Shown: positions 1 through 9,292 of the stretch, piece after piece | Layout of the letters: every line of letters begins with the position of its first letter | How positions within the stretch are numbered: position 1 is the first letter of the stretch | The notes under the pieces: model-generated | The model's input: only the letters and a program-made list of their open reading frames with translations | What the model was told of the DNA's origin: nothing | Database searches by the model: none | Position numbers and translations under genes: made by a program | Source: Mycolicibacterium tokaiense | GTDB lineage: Bacteria; Actinomycetota; Actinomycetes; Mycobacteriales; Mycobacteriaceae | Direction: 5' to 3' | Assembly: GCF_010725885.1 (NCBI RefSeq) | Contig: NZ_AP022600.1 | Location: forward strand, 5,022,001-5,086,000 | Length of the DNA: 64,000 bases

Positions 1-284
1 AGAACCCCGTCGTCCCAGTGCATCCGGCCCTCGTCCGGGAATTCACCGACAGGCTGCAGGCCGGTGAAGCGGTCCCAGGTGAACACCTCCCCGCTCTGAC
101 GTAGCCACCCGGCGAAGCCGTCCTGCGCCGCCGGGTTCGCGGGCACCGGTGTGCGCAGGTCGACGAACGCGGTGAGGCCCTGTAACCAGCGCACATCGCT
201 ACTGGTGTCCCGGGATCCGTCGGCGTCGATGAGCAGCGTGCGCCGCCACAGCCCGGTGCACTCCGACATCCGCACCCCGGTCAC
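1..284 (-). CDS. Hypothetical protein, C-terminus cut by window edge
   Basis: The last gene of the operon is incomplete: only about 94 N-terminal residues are visible. The chosen start is a GTG at 284 whose first bases overlap the TGA of the racemase gene (GTGA, 4 bp), the same coupling used along this operon; an ATG at 269 is the alternative. The visible protein has a tryptophan-rich opening (GLWRRTLLIDADGSRDT), then DVRWLQG and FVDLRTP, a pattern of small lipocalin-like hypothetical proteins found beside catabolic genes in actinobacteria. I recognise the pattern but not a function. Its place at the end of a hydantoin/ureide-type operon suggests a binding or auxiliary role, which is inference. 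Confidence 0.6.
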   Translation of the reverse strand, partial: MTGVRMSECTGLWRRTLLIDADGSRDTSSDVRWLQGLTAFVDLRTPVPANPAAQDGFAGWLRQSGEVFTWDRFTGLQPVGEFPDEGRMHWDDGV

Positions 285-1027
285 AGCCCCAGCCCCAGCG
301 CCGTCGACAGCGGCCACTGGCTGCGCGGGTTCGGCGGTGTTCCGCCGCCCACCTTCCTGGCCTGCAATCCCAGTCCCACCAGCGACTGCGCCAGCACCAC
401 TGCGGCAGCCACCCCGTCGATCGCGGGGACACCCAGTCGCGCCGTGATCGCTTCGGTCACCCCGGCCATGCCCGCGCACCCCAGGCAGATGACGTCGGCG
501 CCGTCCTCGTCCATCGCCCGTTGCGCCTCGGCCACGATGGCGTCCACCGCGCCGGACGGATCGGCGTCCACCGCGGCGGTGCCGAGGCCGCACGCGCGCA
601 CCGAGGCGCAGTGGGCGGACAGGCCCGCCAGCAGCAGACGGTCCTCGATGGCCGGGATGGACGCGGCCAGGGTGGTGATCACCGAGAACCTGCGGCCCAC
701 CAGATGCGCCAGATGCACGGCAGCTTCGGCGATGTCGAGCACCGGCACGGTCAGCAGTTCCTGCAGGGCGTCTTTGCCGTGTTCACCGAACCCGGCCAGG
801 ATCACCGCATCGAAGTCGAAGCTGCCGGCGTCCAGCAGCCGCGCGGTCAGATCCAGGACCCCGACCGCGCAGAGGTAGCTCTCGGCGGCCGAGTCCACCG
901 CCTCGGCACCGAACAGCGGTGACCTCGTGACGATCTGAGTGCCGGGGGCCGCCGCCGCACGGGCCGCCCCATCGATCTCGGCCGTCATGCTGGCCGAGGT
1001 GTTGACATTGCACACCAAGATCCTCAT
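281..1027 (-). CDS. Asp/Glu/hydantoin racemase family protein
   Basis: The 248-residue product has the fold signatures of the hydantoin/allantoin racemase family: an N-terminal CNVNTSASMT segment (compare NPNTS), a central FGEHG loop and LGCAGM near residue 180. These enzymes interconvert enantiomers of 5-substituted hydantoins or allantoin with two cysteines, one on each face of the substrate. The second cysteine (LGCAGM) is present. At the first site the family usually reads ACFGDPG and this protein reads AGFGEHG, so glycine replaces the catalytic cysteine. It may therefore be inactive as a two-base racemase or have another role. The ATG at 1027 overlaps the TGA of the allantoinase-like gene by 4 bp. 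Confidence 0.8.
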   Translation of the reverse strand: MRILVCNVNTSASMTAEIDGAARAAAAPGTQIVTRSPLFGAEAVDSAAESYLCAVGVLDLTARLLDAGSFDFDAVILAGFGEHGKDALQELLTVPVLDIAEAAVHLAHLVGRRFSVITTLAASIPAIEDRLLLAGLSAHCASVRACGLGTAAVDADPSGAVDAIVAEAQRAMDEDGADVICLGCAGMAGVTEAITARLGVPAIDGVAAAVVLAQSLVGLGLQARKVGGGTPPNPRSQWPLSTALGLGL

Positions 1028-2325
1028 GCCGCGACCACCGCATCCACTTGCCGTCCGGCCACCCACGTCTGCAGCACGGCGCCGTCGAGATGCCTGCCGT
1101 GATAGGGCGTCACCGGATGCCGGTGGTGCAGGCGGGTCGCGTCCACCGGCTCCGATGCCGCGGGGTCGAAGACGGTCAGGTCGGCGCGGGTGCCCACCGC
1201 GATGCGGCCGCGGTCGGTCAGTCCGGCCAGCGCCGCGGGTTGTGCGGCCATCCACCGGCACACCTGCGGCAGTGTCACCCCGCGCCGGCGCGCCTGGGTC
1301 CACACCGCCCGCAACCCCAGCTGCAGGGAGCTGATGCCGCCGAAGGCAGCTCTGAAATCACCGGCCGGCTTGAGGTGCGGGGCGCACGGCGAATGATCCG
1401 ACACCACCATGTCCAGCACCCCGCCACCCAGCGCGGCCCAGAGTCGTTCGCGGTTGTCGGCCTGGCGGATGGGCGGACAGACCGCGTATTCAGTTGCTTC
1501 GCAAGGGATCTGCGCGGCGTCGAAGCTGAGGTAGTGCGGGCAGGTTTCCGCGGTGACCGGCAGTCCGTCGGCCTTGGCCGCAGCCAGCAGCGGCAGCACC
1601 TCGGCGCTCGAGACATGCACGATGTGGGTACGCGCACCGGTGCGGCGGACCTGCTCGAGCACCAGTGACACCGCACCCACCTCCGCGGCATCCGGGCGGC
1701 TGTGCAGGAAGTCGACATAGGCAGGGCCGCCGATCACCGCTCCGGCGGGCAGCAGCTCGGCGTGCACCAGCAGGACCGAGTCCAGCGTCGCCACCGCCTC
1801 CATGGCGCGGCCCAGCTGATCGGCGTCCAGCGGCGGGAAAGCCGCGTTGCCGGAGTCGGCCAGGAAGCACTTGAAGCCCAAGCAGCCCGCTGCACGCAGC
1901 TCGGCCAACACCTGCGGGGTGTCCACGTTCTCCGGTACCACCCCGCCCCAGAAACCCACGCTCACCCGGCAATGGCCCTCTGCGGCAGCCCTCTTGGCAG
2001 CCAGAGCGGCCGTCGAGGTGGTCACCGGATCGCAGTCCAGCGGCATGTCCACGATGGTGGTCACCCCGCCGGCGGCGGCTGCCGCCGTGGCGGTGGCGAA
2101 ACCCTCCCAGTCGGTGCCGGGATCGTTGACGTGCACATGGGTGTCCACCAGACCCGGCATCAGGACGGTGCCCGGCGGCGTCGTCGCCTGCCGGCTGATG
2201 CTGTGGGTGCCAGGCTCCGGATCGAGGACGGCGATCACACCGTCGCGAATCCCCACCGACACCGCCCGCACCGCACCGTCGACGACGGCGTTGTCGGCGT
2301 GCAGTACCAGGTCGAGGTGGCTCAC
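1024..2325 (-). CDS. allB: Allantoinase / dihydropyrimidinase-like cyclic amidohydrolase
   Basis: This 433-residue amidohydrolase-superfamily enzyme should open a cyclic ureide ring such as allantoin, a hydantoin or a dihydropyrimidine. Visible metal-site motifs are HVH (residues 63-65, within GLVDTHVHVNDPG), a lysine in GFKCFL that would be carboxylated, HVSS, ETCPHYL and the aspartate of VVSDHSP. WEGFATAT followed by GGVTTIVDMPL is typical of AllB allantoinases. The start is a GTG at 2325 overlapping the upstream TGA by 4 bp; a longer in-frame start at 2364 would cover the end of the MBL gene and has no support. A hydantoin-racemase-like protein lies directly downstream. The allantoinase name is by similarity, and the true substrate may be another hydantoin-type ring. 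Confidence 0.8.
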   Translation of the reverse strand: MSHLDLVLHADNAVVDGAVRAVSVGIRDGVIAVLDPEPGTHSISRQATTPPGTVLMPGLVDTHVHVNDPGTDWEGFATATAAAAAGGVTTIVDMPLDCDPVTTSTAALAAKRAAAEGHCRVSVGFWGGVVPENVDTPQVLAELRAAGCLGFKCFLADSGNAAFPPLDADQLGRAMEAVATLDSVLLVHAELLPAGAVIGGPAYVDFLHSRPDAAEVGAVSLVLEQVRRTGARTHIVHVSSAEVLPLLAAAKADGLPVTAETCPHYLSFDAAQIPCEATEYAVCPPIRQADNRERLWAALGGGVLDMVVSDHSPCAPHLKPAGDFRAAFGGISSLQLGLRAVWTQARRRGVTLPQVCRWMAAQPAALAGLTDRGRIAVGTRADLTVFDPAASEPVDATRLHHRHPVTPYHGRHLDGAVLQTWVAGRQVDAVVAA

Positions 2326-3152
2326 CCGAACCTCTCGTGGAAATGCTGCGTCATCTCCGGCCACGCGTGCGGATCGTGGCCGGGGATCAGCGGGTAACCC
2401 TTGGCCGCCGCAATGCTCTTGAGCCGGCGGATGGGTTCCACGGTCTCGTCCGGTTCGACGCCCACAAACCCGCCGATGGCCAGCTCGTGGTCGATGTTCT
2501 CGGTGAGATCCGCGGCGTCGAAGGCGAATACGTATCCCGGCGGTCCGCCGTCGGCGACAGACTCGTCGAGTTCCACCACAAAGCTCTGGTGCCCCGGGGT
2601 GTGGCCGTAGGTGGGCGCCGCGGTGATGCCCGGGGCCACCTCGGCCTCACCGTCGGCCAGTCGCCAGTCGATACGCGGGTCGTCGAAGTCGATCCGGAAG
2701 ATGGCGTGCTTTTCCACCTCCGGGTCGCCTGACAATCCGAACTCCAGTTCGCGGCGTTGCAGGTGCACCGGGATCCGGCCGGAGAACAGCTTGAGGCCCC
2801 CGGCGTGGTCGACGTGCAGATGCGACAGCCCCACCAGGTGGATGTCGTCGATGTCCACGCCGATGCCGGCCAGGCTCTCCTCTATCGGCTCCCCTGGCCC
2901 CGGCAGCAGCGGCTGGTACTCGACGGACGGGAAGAATCGCCGGCGCAGGTAGGGGTCTCGGATCAGGGCTGTGTTGAACCCGGTGTCCAGCAGCACCCAG
3001 CCGCCGTCGGTCTGCAGCAGCACACCCGGCACCGGCTCGCGCATCCGGATGTCCTCCGGCGCACCGTGTACCGACACCGACTTGGGCAGATCCTCCCAGC
3101 CCAGCGTCAGCAGCACGATGCGCCGCACCTTGGCCTTGTGGACGAGCGTCAT
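2322..3152 (-). CDS. MBL-fold metallohydrolase, N-acyl-homoserine-lactonase-like
   Basis: The 276-residue protein carries the metallo-beta-lactamase zinc signature HLHVDH (residues 111-116), a downstream histidine in YGHTPGHQS, the bridging aspartate in FAFDAADLTEN and a C-terminal GHDPH. This arrangement belongs to the AiiA/AttM-type lactonase branch. Such enzymes hydrolyse lactone or other cyclic ester bonds in the cytoplasm; no signal peptide is visible. Its ATG overlaps the stop of the ABC receptor gene by 4 bp, so it is co-translated with transporter and amidohydrolase. In this context it more probably processes a catabolic intermediate than quenches quorum signals, which is inference. 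Confidence 0.8.
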   Translation of the reverse strand: MTLVHKAKVRRIVLLTLGWEDLPKSVSVHGAPEDIRMREPVPGVLLQTDGGWVLLDTGFNTALIRDPYLRRRFFPSVEYQPLLPGPGEPIEESLAGIGVDIDDIHLVGLSHLHVDHAGGLKLFSGRIPVHLQRRELEFGLSGDPEVEKHAIFRIDFDDPRIDWRLADGEAEVAPGITAAPTYGHTPGHQSFVVELDESVADGGPPGYVFAFDAADLTENIDHELAIGGFVGVEPDETVEPIRRLKSIAAAKGYPLIPGHDPHAWPEMTQHFHERFG

Positions 3153-4735
3153 TGCGCCGTCAACGTCGCGATGCGCAGGGTGTTGGGGTTGGTCACGACG
3201 TGTGAGTCCTCGATCCCCTTCAACCAGGGCTGGGCCACCATGAAGTCATCGACGTCGGCGACGTTCATCCAGCACCCGGTCTTGACGGCTTCCAGTCCGG
3301 CGGTCGAGAACGGTTCCGGCGCACCGGTGACCAGGCCCTCGGCCAGCGCGTCGGTGACCGGGGGCGCCGAGCAGCCCAGGTAGTTCAATCCGCCGTCGGG
3401 GTCCCAGGAGATGTGCCCCCAGGTGTACGGCGACGGGGCATCCGGCCATGCCAGGGCGGTGAAGACGTCCGGCGCAGACATGCCGTCACTGCCGATCCAG
3501 CCGTAGATCTCCGAGGTCGGATAGCTCTGCACGGTGGCGGTGAGGCCGGCGGCGGCCAGCTGCGTCTGGATCAGGTTGCTGATCAACTGGTTGTCCGGAT
3601 TGGAGGAGTCGTAGCCGATCACGACGGTCTTCTGGTCGGCGGGCAGGCCGGCGGCGATCTCGGTCAGCTTCGACGGGTCGTGGGTGATCTCCTGCTTGGC
3701 GAACTGCGCGTCAAGCATGTTCGGCGGGTAGATCTGCTCGGCCACCTTGCCGCGACCGAAGTAGGTCTGCTGCACCAGCGCCTCGGCGTCGATGGCCTGC
3801 AGCAGCGCCGTGCGGTTGGCCTGGTCGGTCAGCATGCCCTTCTTCGGGTTGAGGTAGAGGTAGTTCGACATCATGGTCGGCAGCGAGTAGTTGGCGAACT
3901 TGTCGTCATTGATGTACTCCTGTACCGCCGATGACGGCAGATCGTGCAGGATCGCCGCGAGCTGTCCGTTGTTGAACTGCAGCTGCTGGGCCGAGACGTC
4001 GGTGATCACCGGGATCTCGACGGACTCGAAATAGGGCGCCTCGCCCCAGTATTCGGGGTAGGCGGCCATGGCGTAGCGGGACCCGACTTCCGCAGCGGTC
4101 AGGGTGTACGGCCCGGTGCCGAGGTCGTTGGTGGTCAGATAGCTCTGCGCGAAGTCGTCGCCGCCGTGCTCGGCCAGCCCGGTGGGGCTCAGCATCCGCG
4201 GTCCGTACGGGCAGGCGATGTAGTCGAGGAACGCGGCGTTGGGCGCCTTGAGCGTCACCGTGACGTCGTAATCACCCTGCGTCGTGACCGATTCGATGTC
4301 GGCGACCATGTACGACGGGCCCTGGGCGACGGCCAACCGGCGATCGAAGGACGCCTTGACCGCGGCCGAGGTGAACGGGGTGCCGTCGTGGAACGTCACC
4401 CCCTCGCGCAACTTGAAGGTGAACACGCGGTGGTCCGGGGACTCCGTCCACTCCGTGGCCAGCAGCGGTTCGATCTCCGGGGTTTCGGTGCCCGCCTTGT
4501 ACTGCAACAGCCCCTCGTAGATGTTGGTGGTGAGCAGCAGACCCTGGCCTGCGTAGAAGATGTCCGGGTCCGGCGGTTGCCCCGGGTCCTGCAGGAACGA
4601 CAGGTGCAGCACCTTGTCGGTGGGGGCCGCGGCCGGCTCGCCACCGCCGGAGTCGGATCCGCCGCAACCGGCGAGGGTGAGCATGACGGTGGCAGCAGCT
4701 GCCAGCATCACCCGGACACGAGGGGGTGTGATCAT
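3149..4735 (-). CDS. ABC transporter substrate-binding lipoprotein (family 5, DppA/OppA type)
   Basis: The 528-residue protein opens with a signal peptide ending in lipobox LAGC (Cys24), so it should be a lipid-anchored receptor on the outer face of the membrane. The mature part has the features of solute-binding protein family 5 (peptide/nickel/opine receptors), such as LREGVTFHDGTPF and LGTGPYTL. The ATG at 4735 overlaps the stop of the isochorismatase-like gene by 4 bp; starts further upstream lie inside that gene. It delivers ligand to the two permeases and fused ATPase encoded upstream. The ligand is unknown, but the enzymes in the operon point to a ureide, hydantoin or N-acyl/carbamoyl amino acid. 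Confidence 0.9.
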   Translation of the reverse strand: MITPPRVRVMLAAAATVMLTLAGCGGSDSGGGEPAAAPTDKVLHLSFLQDPGQPPDPDIFYAGQGLLLTTNIYEGLLQYKAGTETPEIEPLLATEWTESPDHRVFTFKLREGVTFHDGTPFTSAAVKASFDRRLAVAQGPSYMVADIESVTTQGDYDVTVTLKAPNAAFLDYIACPYGPRMLSPTGLAEHGGDDFAQSYLTTNDLGTGPYTLTAAEVGSRYAMAAYPEYWGEAPYFESVEIPVITDVSAQQLQFNNGQLAAILHDLPSSAVQEYINDDKFANYSLPTMMSNYLYLNPKKGMLTDQANRTALLQAIDAEALVQQTYFGRGKVAEQIYPPNMLDAQFAKQEITHDPSKLTEIAAGLPADQKTVVIGYDSSNPDNQLISNLIQTQLAAAGLTATVQSYPTSEIYGWIGSDGMSAPDVFTALAWPDAPSPYTWGHISWDPDGGLNYLGCSAPPVTDALAEGLVTGAPEPFSTAGLEAVKTGCWMNVADVDDFMVAQPWLKGIEDSHVVTNPNTLRIATLTAQ

Positions 4736-5373
4736 CGAGCGGCTCCTTCGAGGACGGCAGGACTCAGGGCGGCGAATGCGTCGAGGATGTCGGTGGAGGT
4801 GCGCACAGCCCCGGTCTGCAGGTACTCCATGGCGTCCAGTGCGGCGTCGTGGCGCTTCTGGGACGAGCCACCCACACAGTCGGACACCACCCGTACGTAA
4901 TAGTCGCGCTGGTGGGCGTCGGCGAAGGTGTAATGCACGCACACGTCGGTCAGGCCGCCGATCAGGATCAGCGTGTCCGCCTTCAGGCCGCGCAGCACGA
5001 TGTCGAATTCGGTTCCGATGAAACCGGAATAGCGGCGTTTGACGATGTGGAACTCGGGGCGGCTGCCGTCGAGAATCGGCCGCAGGCTGGGTTCCAGATC
5101 GGTGCCGGGTTGCCCCTCGACGCAGTGCACCCCTTCGGTGCCGTCGAGTTCACGCCCGAAGTCCACCCCGCTGGGCCGGTGCACCTCCTGGAAGAACACC
5201 ACCGGCAGGTCCGCGGCGCGGGCGGCGGCCAGCAGACGCTGCGCCACCTCGACCCGATCGGCGTGACCGGGCATCACCGGGATGCCCGCCTCGTCGGAGG
5301 TCATCGCCCCGCCTTCCTGGATGTCGACGACCACCAGGACCGGGTTTCCGACGATCAATGGTTGTGTGGGCAC
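4732..5373 (-). CDS. Isochorismatase-fold cysteine hydrolase (carbamoylase/amidase-like)
   Basis: The 213-residue protein has the cysteine-hydrolase triad of the isochorismatase fold: Asp17 (VVDIQE), Lys112 (IVKRRYSGF) and Cys145 (GGLTDVCVHYT). Family members include N-carbamoylsarcosine amidase, nicotinamidase and ureidoacrylate hydrolase, which release ammonia and carbon dioxide from carbamoyl or amide substrates. Next to a ring-opening amidohydrolase, the simplest role is hydrolysis of the N-carbamoyl product. The start is a GTG at 5373 immediately after the TAA of the permease gene. Substrate assignment is inference; the catalytic residues are seen directly. Confidence 0.85.
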   Translation of the reverse strand: MPTQPLIVGNPVLVVVDIQEGGAMTSDEAGIPVMPGHADRVEVAQRLLAAARAADLPVVFFQEVHRPSGVDFGRELDGTEGVHCVEGQPGTDLEPSLRPILDGSRPEFHIVKRRYSGFIGTEFDIVLRGLKADTLILIGGLTDVCVHYTFADAHQRDYYVRVVSDCVGGSSQKRHDAALDAMEYLQTGAVRTSTDILDAFAALSPAVLEGAAR

Positions 5374-6384
5374 TTACCCTCCTGTGACTGCGATACGTGG
5401 ATCCGCGGCGGCCTGCAGCAGGTCGACGGCGGTGTTGATGAACACATAGAGCGCGCCGAGCATCAGCGTCACCCCGGCGATGGCCGGGAAGTCGGCCACC
5501 GGGATGCTCTGCGCGATGTACTGCCCGATGCCGGGCCAGCCGAAGACCTGCTCCACCACCAGGACACCGGCGAACATCAGCCCGACCTGCAGACCGGTCA
5601 TCGACAGCGCCGCGCCCACCGAGTTGCGCAGCACATGCCGGGCCAGGATGCGGGTCTCCGAAAGCCCTTTGGCGCGTGCGGTTCTGGCGTAGTCACTGTC
5701 GATGTCCGACAACAGGCTCGAGCGCAGCACCCGCCCGATGGCCACCGCCGGGCCGATAGCGATCACCAGCGCCGGCAACAGCAGGTGGTGCAGAGCGTCG
5801 AGCACCACGTCGATCCTGCCGTGCAGCAGTCCGTCGACGGTCAACAGCCCGGTCGGCCCGTCGGGCGCACTCGCGACACCACTGCGGCCGTTGGCCGGGA
5901 CCCACCCCAACTGCTGGTAGAACACGATCAGTCCGAGGATGCCCAGCAGGAACATCGGCGCCGACGCCCCGGTGAACAGCACGGCGCGCAGCACGCCCGA
6001 CCCTCGCCATTTCAGCGTGGTGGAGAAGGCCAGCAGCGCCGCCAGCACCAGGGCCGCGGCCATTCCGAACAGTGCCAGTTCCAGTGTGGCAGGCAGGAAG
6101 TCACCCAGATCGGAGGCCACCGGATGCCGGGTGCGGTAGGACGTGCCGAGGTCGCCCTGTACCGCGGAGGTCAGATAGTTCCAGAACTGGCTCAGCAGTG
6201 GGTCGTTGAGCCCGAGTGCGTCGCGGCGGGCGGCCACGGCGTCGGCGGAGGCCTGGGCACCCAGCTGGGCTTTCACCGGATCCAGCGGCGAGATGTGCTG
6301 CAGGATGAACATCACGCCGGTCAGCGCGATCAGGATGGCGATCATGGCCGCCACCCGGGTCACCACGAAAGTTCGCACCGTCAC
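5374..6384 (-). CDS. ABC transporter permease (DppB type)
   Basis: The 336-residue inner-membrane permease has a first helix at its N-terminus (AAMIAILIALTGVMFI), a long periplasmic loop, and the cytoplasmic EAA-type loop around DYARTARAKGLSE that contacts the ATPase, followed by RHVLRNS. This is the usual layout of DppB/OppB subunits. The start is taken as a GTG at 6384 that overlaps the TGA of the second permease gene by 4 bp; a reading that begins further upstream would lie inside that gene. It pairs with the permease at 6381-7262. Confidence 0.9.
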   Translation of the reverse strand: MTVRTFVVTRVAAMIAILIALTGVMFILQHISPLDPVKAQLGAQASADAVAARRDALGLNDPLLSQFWNYLTSAVQGDLGTSYRTRHPVASDLGDFLPATLELALFGMAAALVLAALLAFSTTLKWRGSGVLRAVLFTGASAPMFLLGILGLIVFYQQLGWVPANGRSGVASAPDGPTGLLTVDGLLHGRIDVVLDALHHLLLPALVIAIGPAVAIGRVLRSSLLSDIDSDYARTARAKGLSETRILARHVLRNSVGAALSMTGLQVGLMFAGVLVVEQVFGWPGIGQYIAQSIPVADFPAIAGVTLMLGALYVFINTAVDLLQAAADPRIAVTGG

Positions 6385-7262
6385 ACCGTCTTCATCAGGT
6401 TGCGCAGGCTGTCGCCGGCGATGTTGCCGATCAGGGCCAGCACCAGCACGCCGAGGCCCGGCATCACCGGGATCCACCACTGTTGCAGGAAGTAGCTCAG
6501 ATTCCGGGCGGCGTCGGCGCCGAGTTCCGGTGCCGGAGCGGACTGCCCGAGGCCCAGGAAGGACAGTGCGGCCAGGGTGAGGATGAGGGTGCCGATGTCG
6601 AGGCTGGCCGCCACCAGCGCGTTGGGTACCGCACCCGGCATGAGGTGACGGAACAGAAGCCGCAATCGGCCCACCCCGGCCAGCCGCGCCGCCTCCACGT
6701 GCGGGCGGGCCGCCAGGCGGGCCACCTCGCCGCGCACCAGCCGTGCATAAAACGGCCACCACACGATCGACACGGCGATCAAGGTGTGCACGAATCCGGG
6801 CCCCAGCGCGGCCACCACGGCAATGGCCAGCACCGGTGCGGGCAACGACAGGAAGGCGTCGGTGATCCGCATCAGGGCGGTGTCGACCCAGCCGCCGGCG
6901 GCCCCGGCGACCAACCCGACCAGCCCGCCGATGGCCAAGCCGATGGCGACCACCACCAAGGCGGCGAACCAGCTCGAGCGCACGCCGTAGAGCACCCGGG
7001 ACAGCAGGTCACGGCCGATGTTGTCGGTGCCGAGCAGAAAACCCTGAGAGCCGGGCGGCTGCAGGGGCATGCCTGCGGGCACCAGCGGGTCGTGCGGCGC
7101 GAGCACGGGTACCGCCACGGCCACCAGCGTGACCACGAACAGCAGCGAGAACCCGGCCCAGTTGGCCAGCATGGCGCGGGAAGTCGGCATCGCCAGCGCG
7201 CGCCGGGGTCTGCCGGTGGCGGCCGCGGGTGCCGGCAGGGTGGCGTCGGTGATCACGGCCAT
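6381..7262 (-). CDS. ABC transporter permease (DppC type)
   Basis: The 293-residue protein shows the DppC/OppC pattern: an N-terminal cytoplasmic tail, a first transmembrane helix, the motif LLGTDNIGRDLLSRVLYG and an EAA loop (HVEAARLAGVG) before the last helices. It forms the heterodimeric membrane pore with the DppB-type subunit. The ATG at 7262 is directly adjacent to the stop of the ATPase gene, and its own TGA is overlapped by the GTG of the next permease. The order ATPase, permease C, permease B, hydrolase, receptor is unusual in that an enzyme gene is inserted between permease and receptor. Confidence 0.9.
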   Translation of the reverse strand: MAVITDATLPAPAAATGRPRRALAMPTSRAMLANWAGFSLLFVVTLVAVAVPVLAPHDPLVPAGMPLQPPGSQGFLLGTDNIGRDLLSRVLYGVRSSWFAALVVVAIGLAIGGLVGLVAGAAGGWVDTALMRITDAFLSLPAPVLAIAVVAALGPGFVHTLIAVSIVWWPFYARLVRGEVARLAARPHVEAARLAGVGRLRLLFRHLMPGAVPNALVAASLDIGTLILTLAALSFLGLGQSAPAPELGADAARNLSYFLQQWWIPVMPGLGVLVLALIGNIAGDSLRNLMKTV

Positions 7263-9233
7263 TCAGCCGGCCCTCCTCTCGATGCACGCCACCTGGTGGG
7301 GTGAACCCGGGCGGCCTTCCAGGCGGACGTCCAGCGCGGTGTCGCTGCAGGCGTCGATGGCGACGGGACAGCGGGGATGGAAGGCGCAGCCGCTGGGCGG
7401 TGCCAGCGCGCTGGCCGGTTCGCCGGCGAGCAGCGGGGTCACCCGTCCCAGGTCGGGAATCGAGTTCACCAGGGCCTGGGTGTAAGGGTGGGTGGGCTCG
7501 GCGATCACCTGGTCGACGGGGCCGATCTCGACGATGCGCCCCAGGTACATGACGGCAACCCGGTCGGCGACCACCCGGGCCACCGACAGGTCGTGGGTGA
7601 CGAACACCACCGACATGTCGAGTTCCCGACGCAGGTCGCCGATCAGGTTCAGCACCGAGGCCGCCAGCGAGACGTCCAGGGCACTGGTCGGCTCGTCGCA
7701 CAACAGCACCGACGGCGGTACCACGGTGGCCCGGGCCAGCGAAACCCGTTGCCGCTGACCGCCAGAGAGCTGCGCCGAGCGAGACTTCATCACGTCCTGC
7801 GGCAGGCCCACCCGGTCGAGCACCCGGGCGACCGCCTCGGCGCGCTCGCGCCGGGACATCCCGGTGCGCCGCAGCCGTTCGGTGATCAGTTCGCCGACCG
7901 TCAGCCACGGCGTCAGCGAGGCCCCGGCGTCCTGGAACACCATCTGGGGACCGGTCTCCCCGCCCAGGGTGACGCTCCCCGAGGTCGGGGTGTCCAGACC
8001 GGCGATCAACCGCAGCAGCGTCGACTTTCCGGAACCACTCTCCCCCACCAGCGCCAGCGACTCACCTTGGGCCACCTGCAGCGAGATACCGCGCAACGCT
8101 TGCAGTCTGGTGTGCCGCGCGAGGGAGAACACCTTGGTAGCATCACGCACGGACACGGCGGCGGGGCCGTCGGAACGGACAACGAGAGCGGGGTGGCTCT
8201 CGGCGGTGGCGGTGGCCGCGCCATCCAAGCCGGTGTGCACCTGCTCGGCCGACAGGATGCAGGCGCTCACCCGATCCGGGGCCACGGCGACGGGATCCGG
8301 TGGCCTGCTTCCGCATTCCGGTTTCGACAGCACACAGCGAGGTTCGAAGGCGCACCCGGGCAGCGGGGTCACCGCGCTGGGGACGGCCCCGGCCAACGCA
8401 GCCAGGCGGTGATCGCGGGAGGTGTCCAGGGTCAGCCGCGAACGCAGCAGGCCGTGGGTGTAGGGATGTGCGGGCCGGGCCAGGACGTCGGCGGTGGGGC
8501 CTATCTCGGCGATCCGGCCGGCGTAGAGCACCGCGATGCGGTCGGCGATCTGGGCCGCCACCCCGAGGTCGTGGGTGATCAGCACGATGCTGCACCCGAT
8601 CTCGTCACGCAGCCGACGCAGCAGCCGCAGCACCTGCGCCTGCACGGTGACATCGAGTGCGGTGGTGGGTTCGTCGGCGATGATCAGGTCGGGATCCCCG
8701 GCGATGGCGATGGCGATCATCACCCGCTGGCGCAGACCACCGGAGAGCTCGTGCGGGTAGGCACGCATCCGGCGGGCCGGGTCCGGGATGCCAACCGCGG
8801 TCAGCAGTCGTAGCGCCTCCTCGTCGGAGCCCGCCGCCTCAGCGACCTGCCTGCCGATCCGCATCGTCGGGTTGAGCGAGGTCATCGGATCCTGGAACAC
8901 CGCGCCGAGGTCGAGGCGCCGCACGCGACGCAGATCCTTGGCCTGGCCCGCCACCATGTCGGATCCGGCCACCTCGACGCTGCCGTCGACGCGCGCGGTC
9001 GCAGGCAGCAGCCCCAGCATGCTGAATCCCAGAACGCTCTTACCCGAGCCGGATTCGCCGACCAGGCCGATGATCTCGCCCCTGGTGATCTGCAGGGACA
9101 CCCCTCGCAGGGCGTGCACGTCCTTGCCTGCGCGGCGGAATGTCACCCGCAGGGCGCTGACGTCGGCCACCAGGTCCGCGGAGGTCCCGGGAGCCGTTGC
9201 GTCGGCCTCGATCTCGGAGGTGGCACTGGCCAT
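7263..9233 (-). CDS. Fused DppD-DppF type ABC transporter ATPase
   Basis: At 656 residues this is two nucleotide-binding domains in one chain. Domain 1 has Walker A GESGSGKS (residues 59-66), signature LSGGLRQRV, Walker [13 protein letters not shown] and an oligopeptide-transporter C-terminal extension with cysteines (CAFEPRC). Domain 2 repeats this with Walker A near residue 400, [20 protein letters not shown] and CAFHPRC. It energises uptake through the two permeases. The ATG at 9233 has a GGGAG ribosome-binding site 8 nt upstream and is the first gene of the operon, transcribed away from the TetR gene. DppD-DppF fusions are common in actinobacteria. Confidence 0.92.
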   Translation of the reverse strand: MASATSEIEADATAPGTSADLVADVSALRVTFRRAGKDVHALRGVSLQITRGEIIGLVGESGSGKSVLGFSMLGLLPATARVDGSVEVAGSDMVAGQAKDLRRVRRLDLGAVFQDPMTSLNPTMRIGRQVAEAAGSDEEALRLLTAVGIPDPARRMRAYPHELSGGLRQRVMIAIAIAGDPDLIIADEPTTALDVTVQAQVLRLLRRLRDEIGCSIVLITHDLGVAAQIADRIAVLYAGRIAEIGPTADVLARPAHPYTHGLLRSRLTLDTSRDHRLAALAGAVPSAVTPLPGCAFEPRCVLSKPECGSRPPDPVAVAPDRVSACILSAEQVHTGLDGAATATAESHPALVVRSDGPAAVSVRDATKVFSLARHTRLQALRGISLQVAQGESLALVGESGSGKSTLLRLIAGLDTPTSGSVTLGGETGPQMVFQDAGASLTPWLTVGELITERLRRTGMSRRERAEAVARVLDRVGLPQDVMKSRSAQLSGGQRQRVSLARATVVPPSVLLCDEPTSALDVSLAASVLNLIGDLRRELDMSVVFVTHDLSVARVVADRVAVMYLGRIVEIGPVDQVIAEPTHPYTQALVNSIPDLGRVTPLLAGEPASALAPPSGCAFHPRCPVAIDACSDTALDVRLEGRPGSPHQVACIERRAG

Positions 9234-9292
9234 CCATCACTCCCGCTGGTCGCTGTTCCAGGCGCGGGTGGCACGACGTCGAGCCGGTGAGC

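Noticed and set aside
4849..6495. A 548-codon plus-strand frame opposite the hydrolase and permease genes
   Set aside because: The translation is rich in His, Gln, Gly and Arg with no motifs, and the opposite strand encodes well-recognised proteins.
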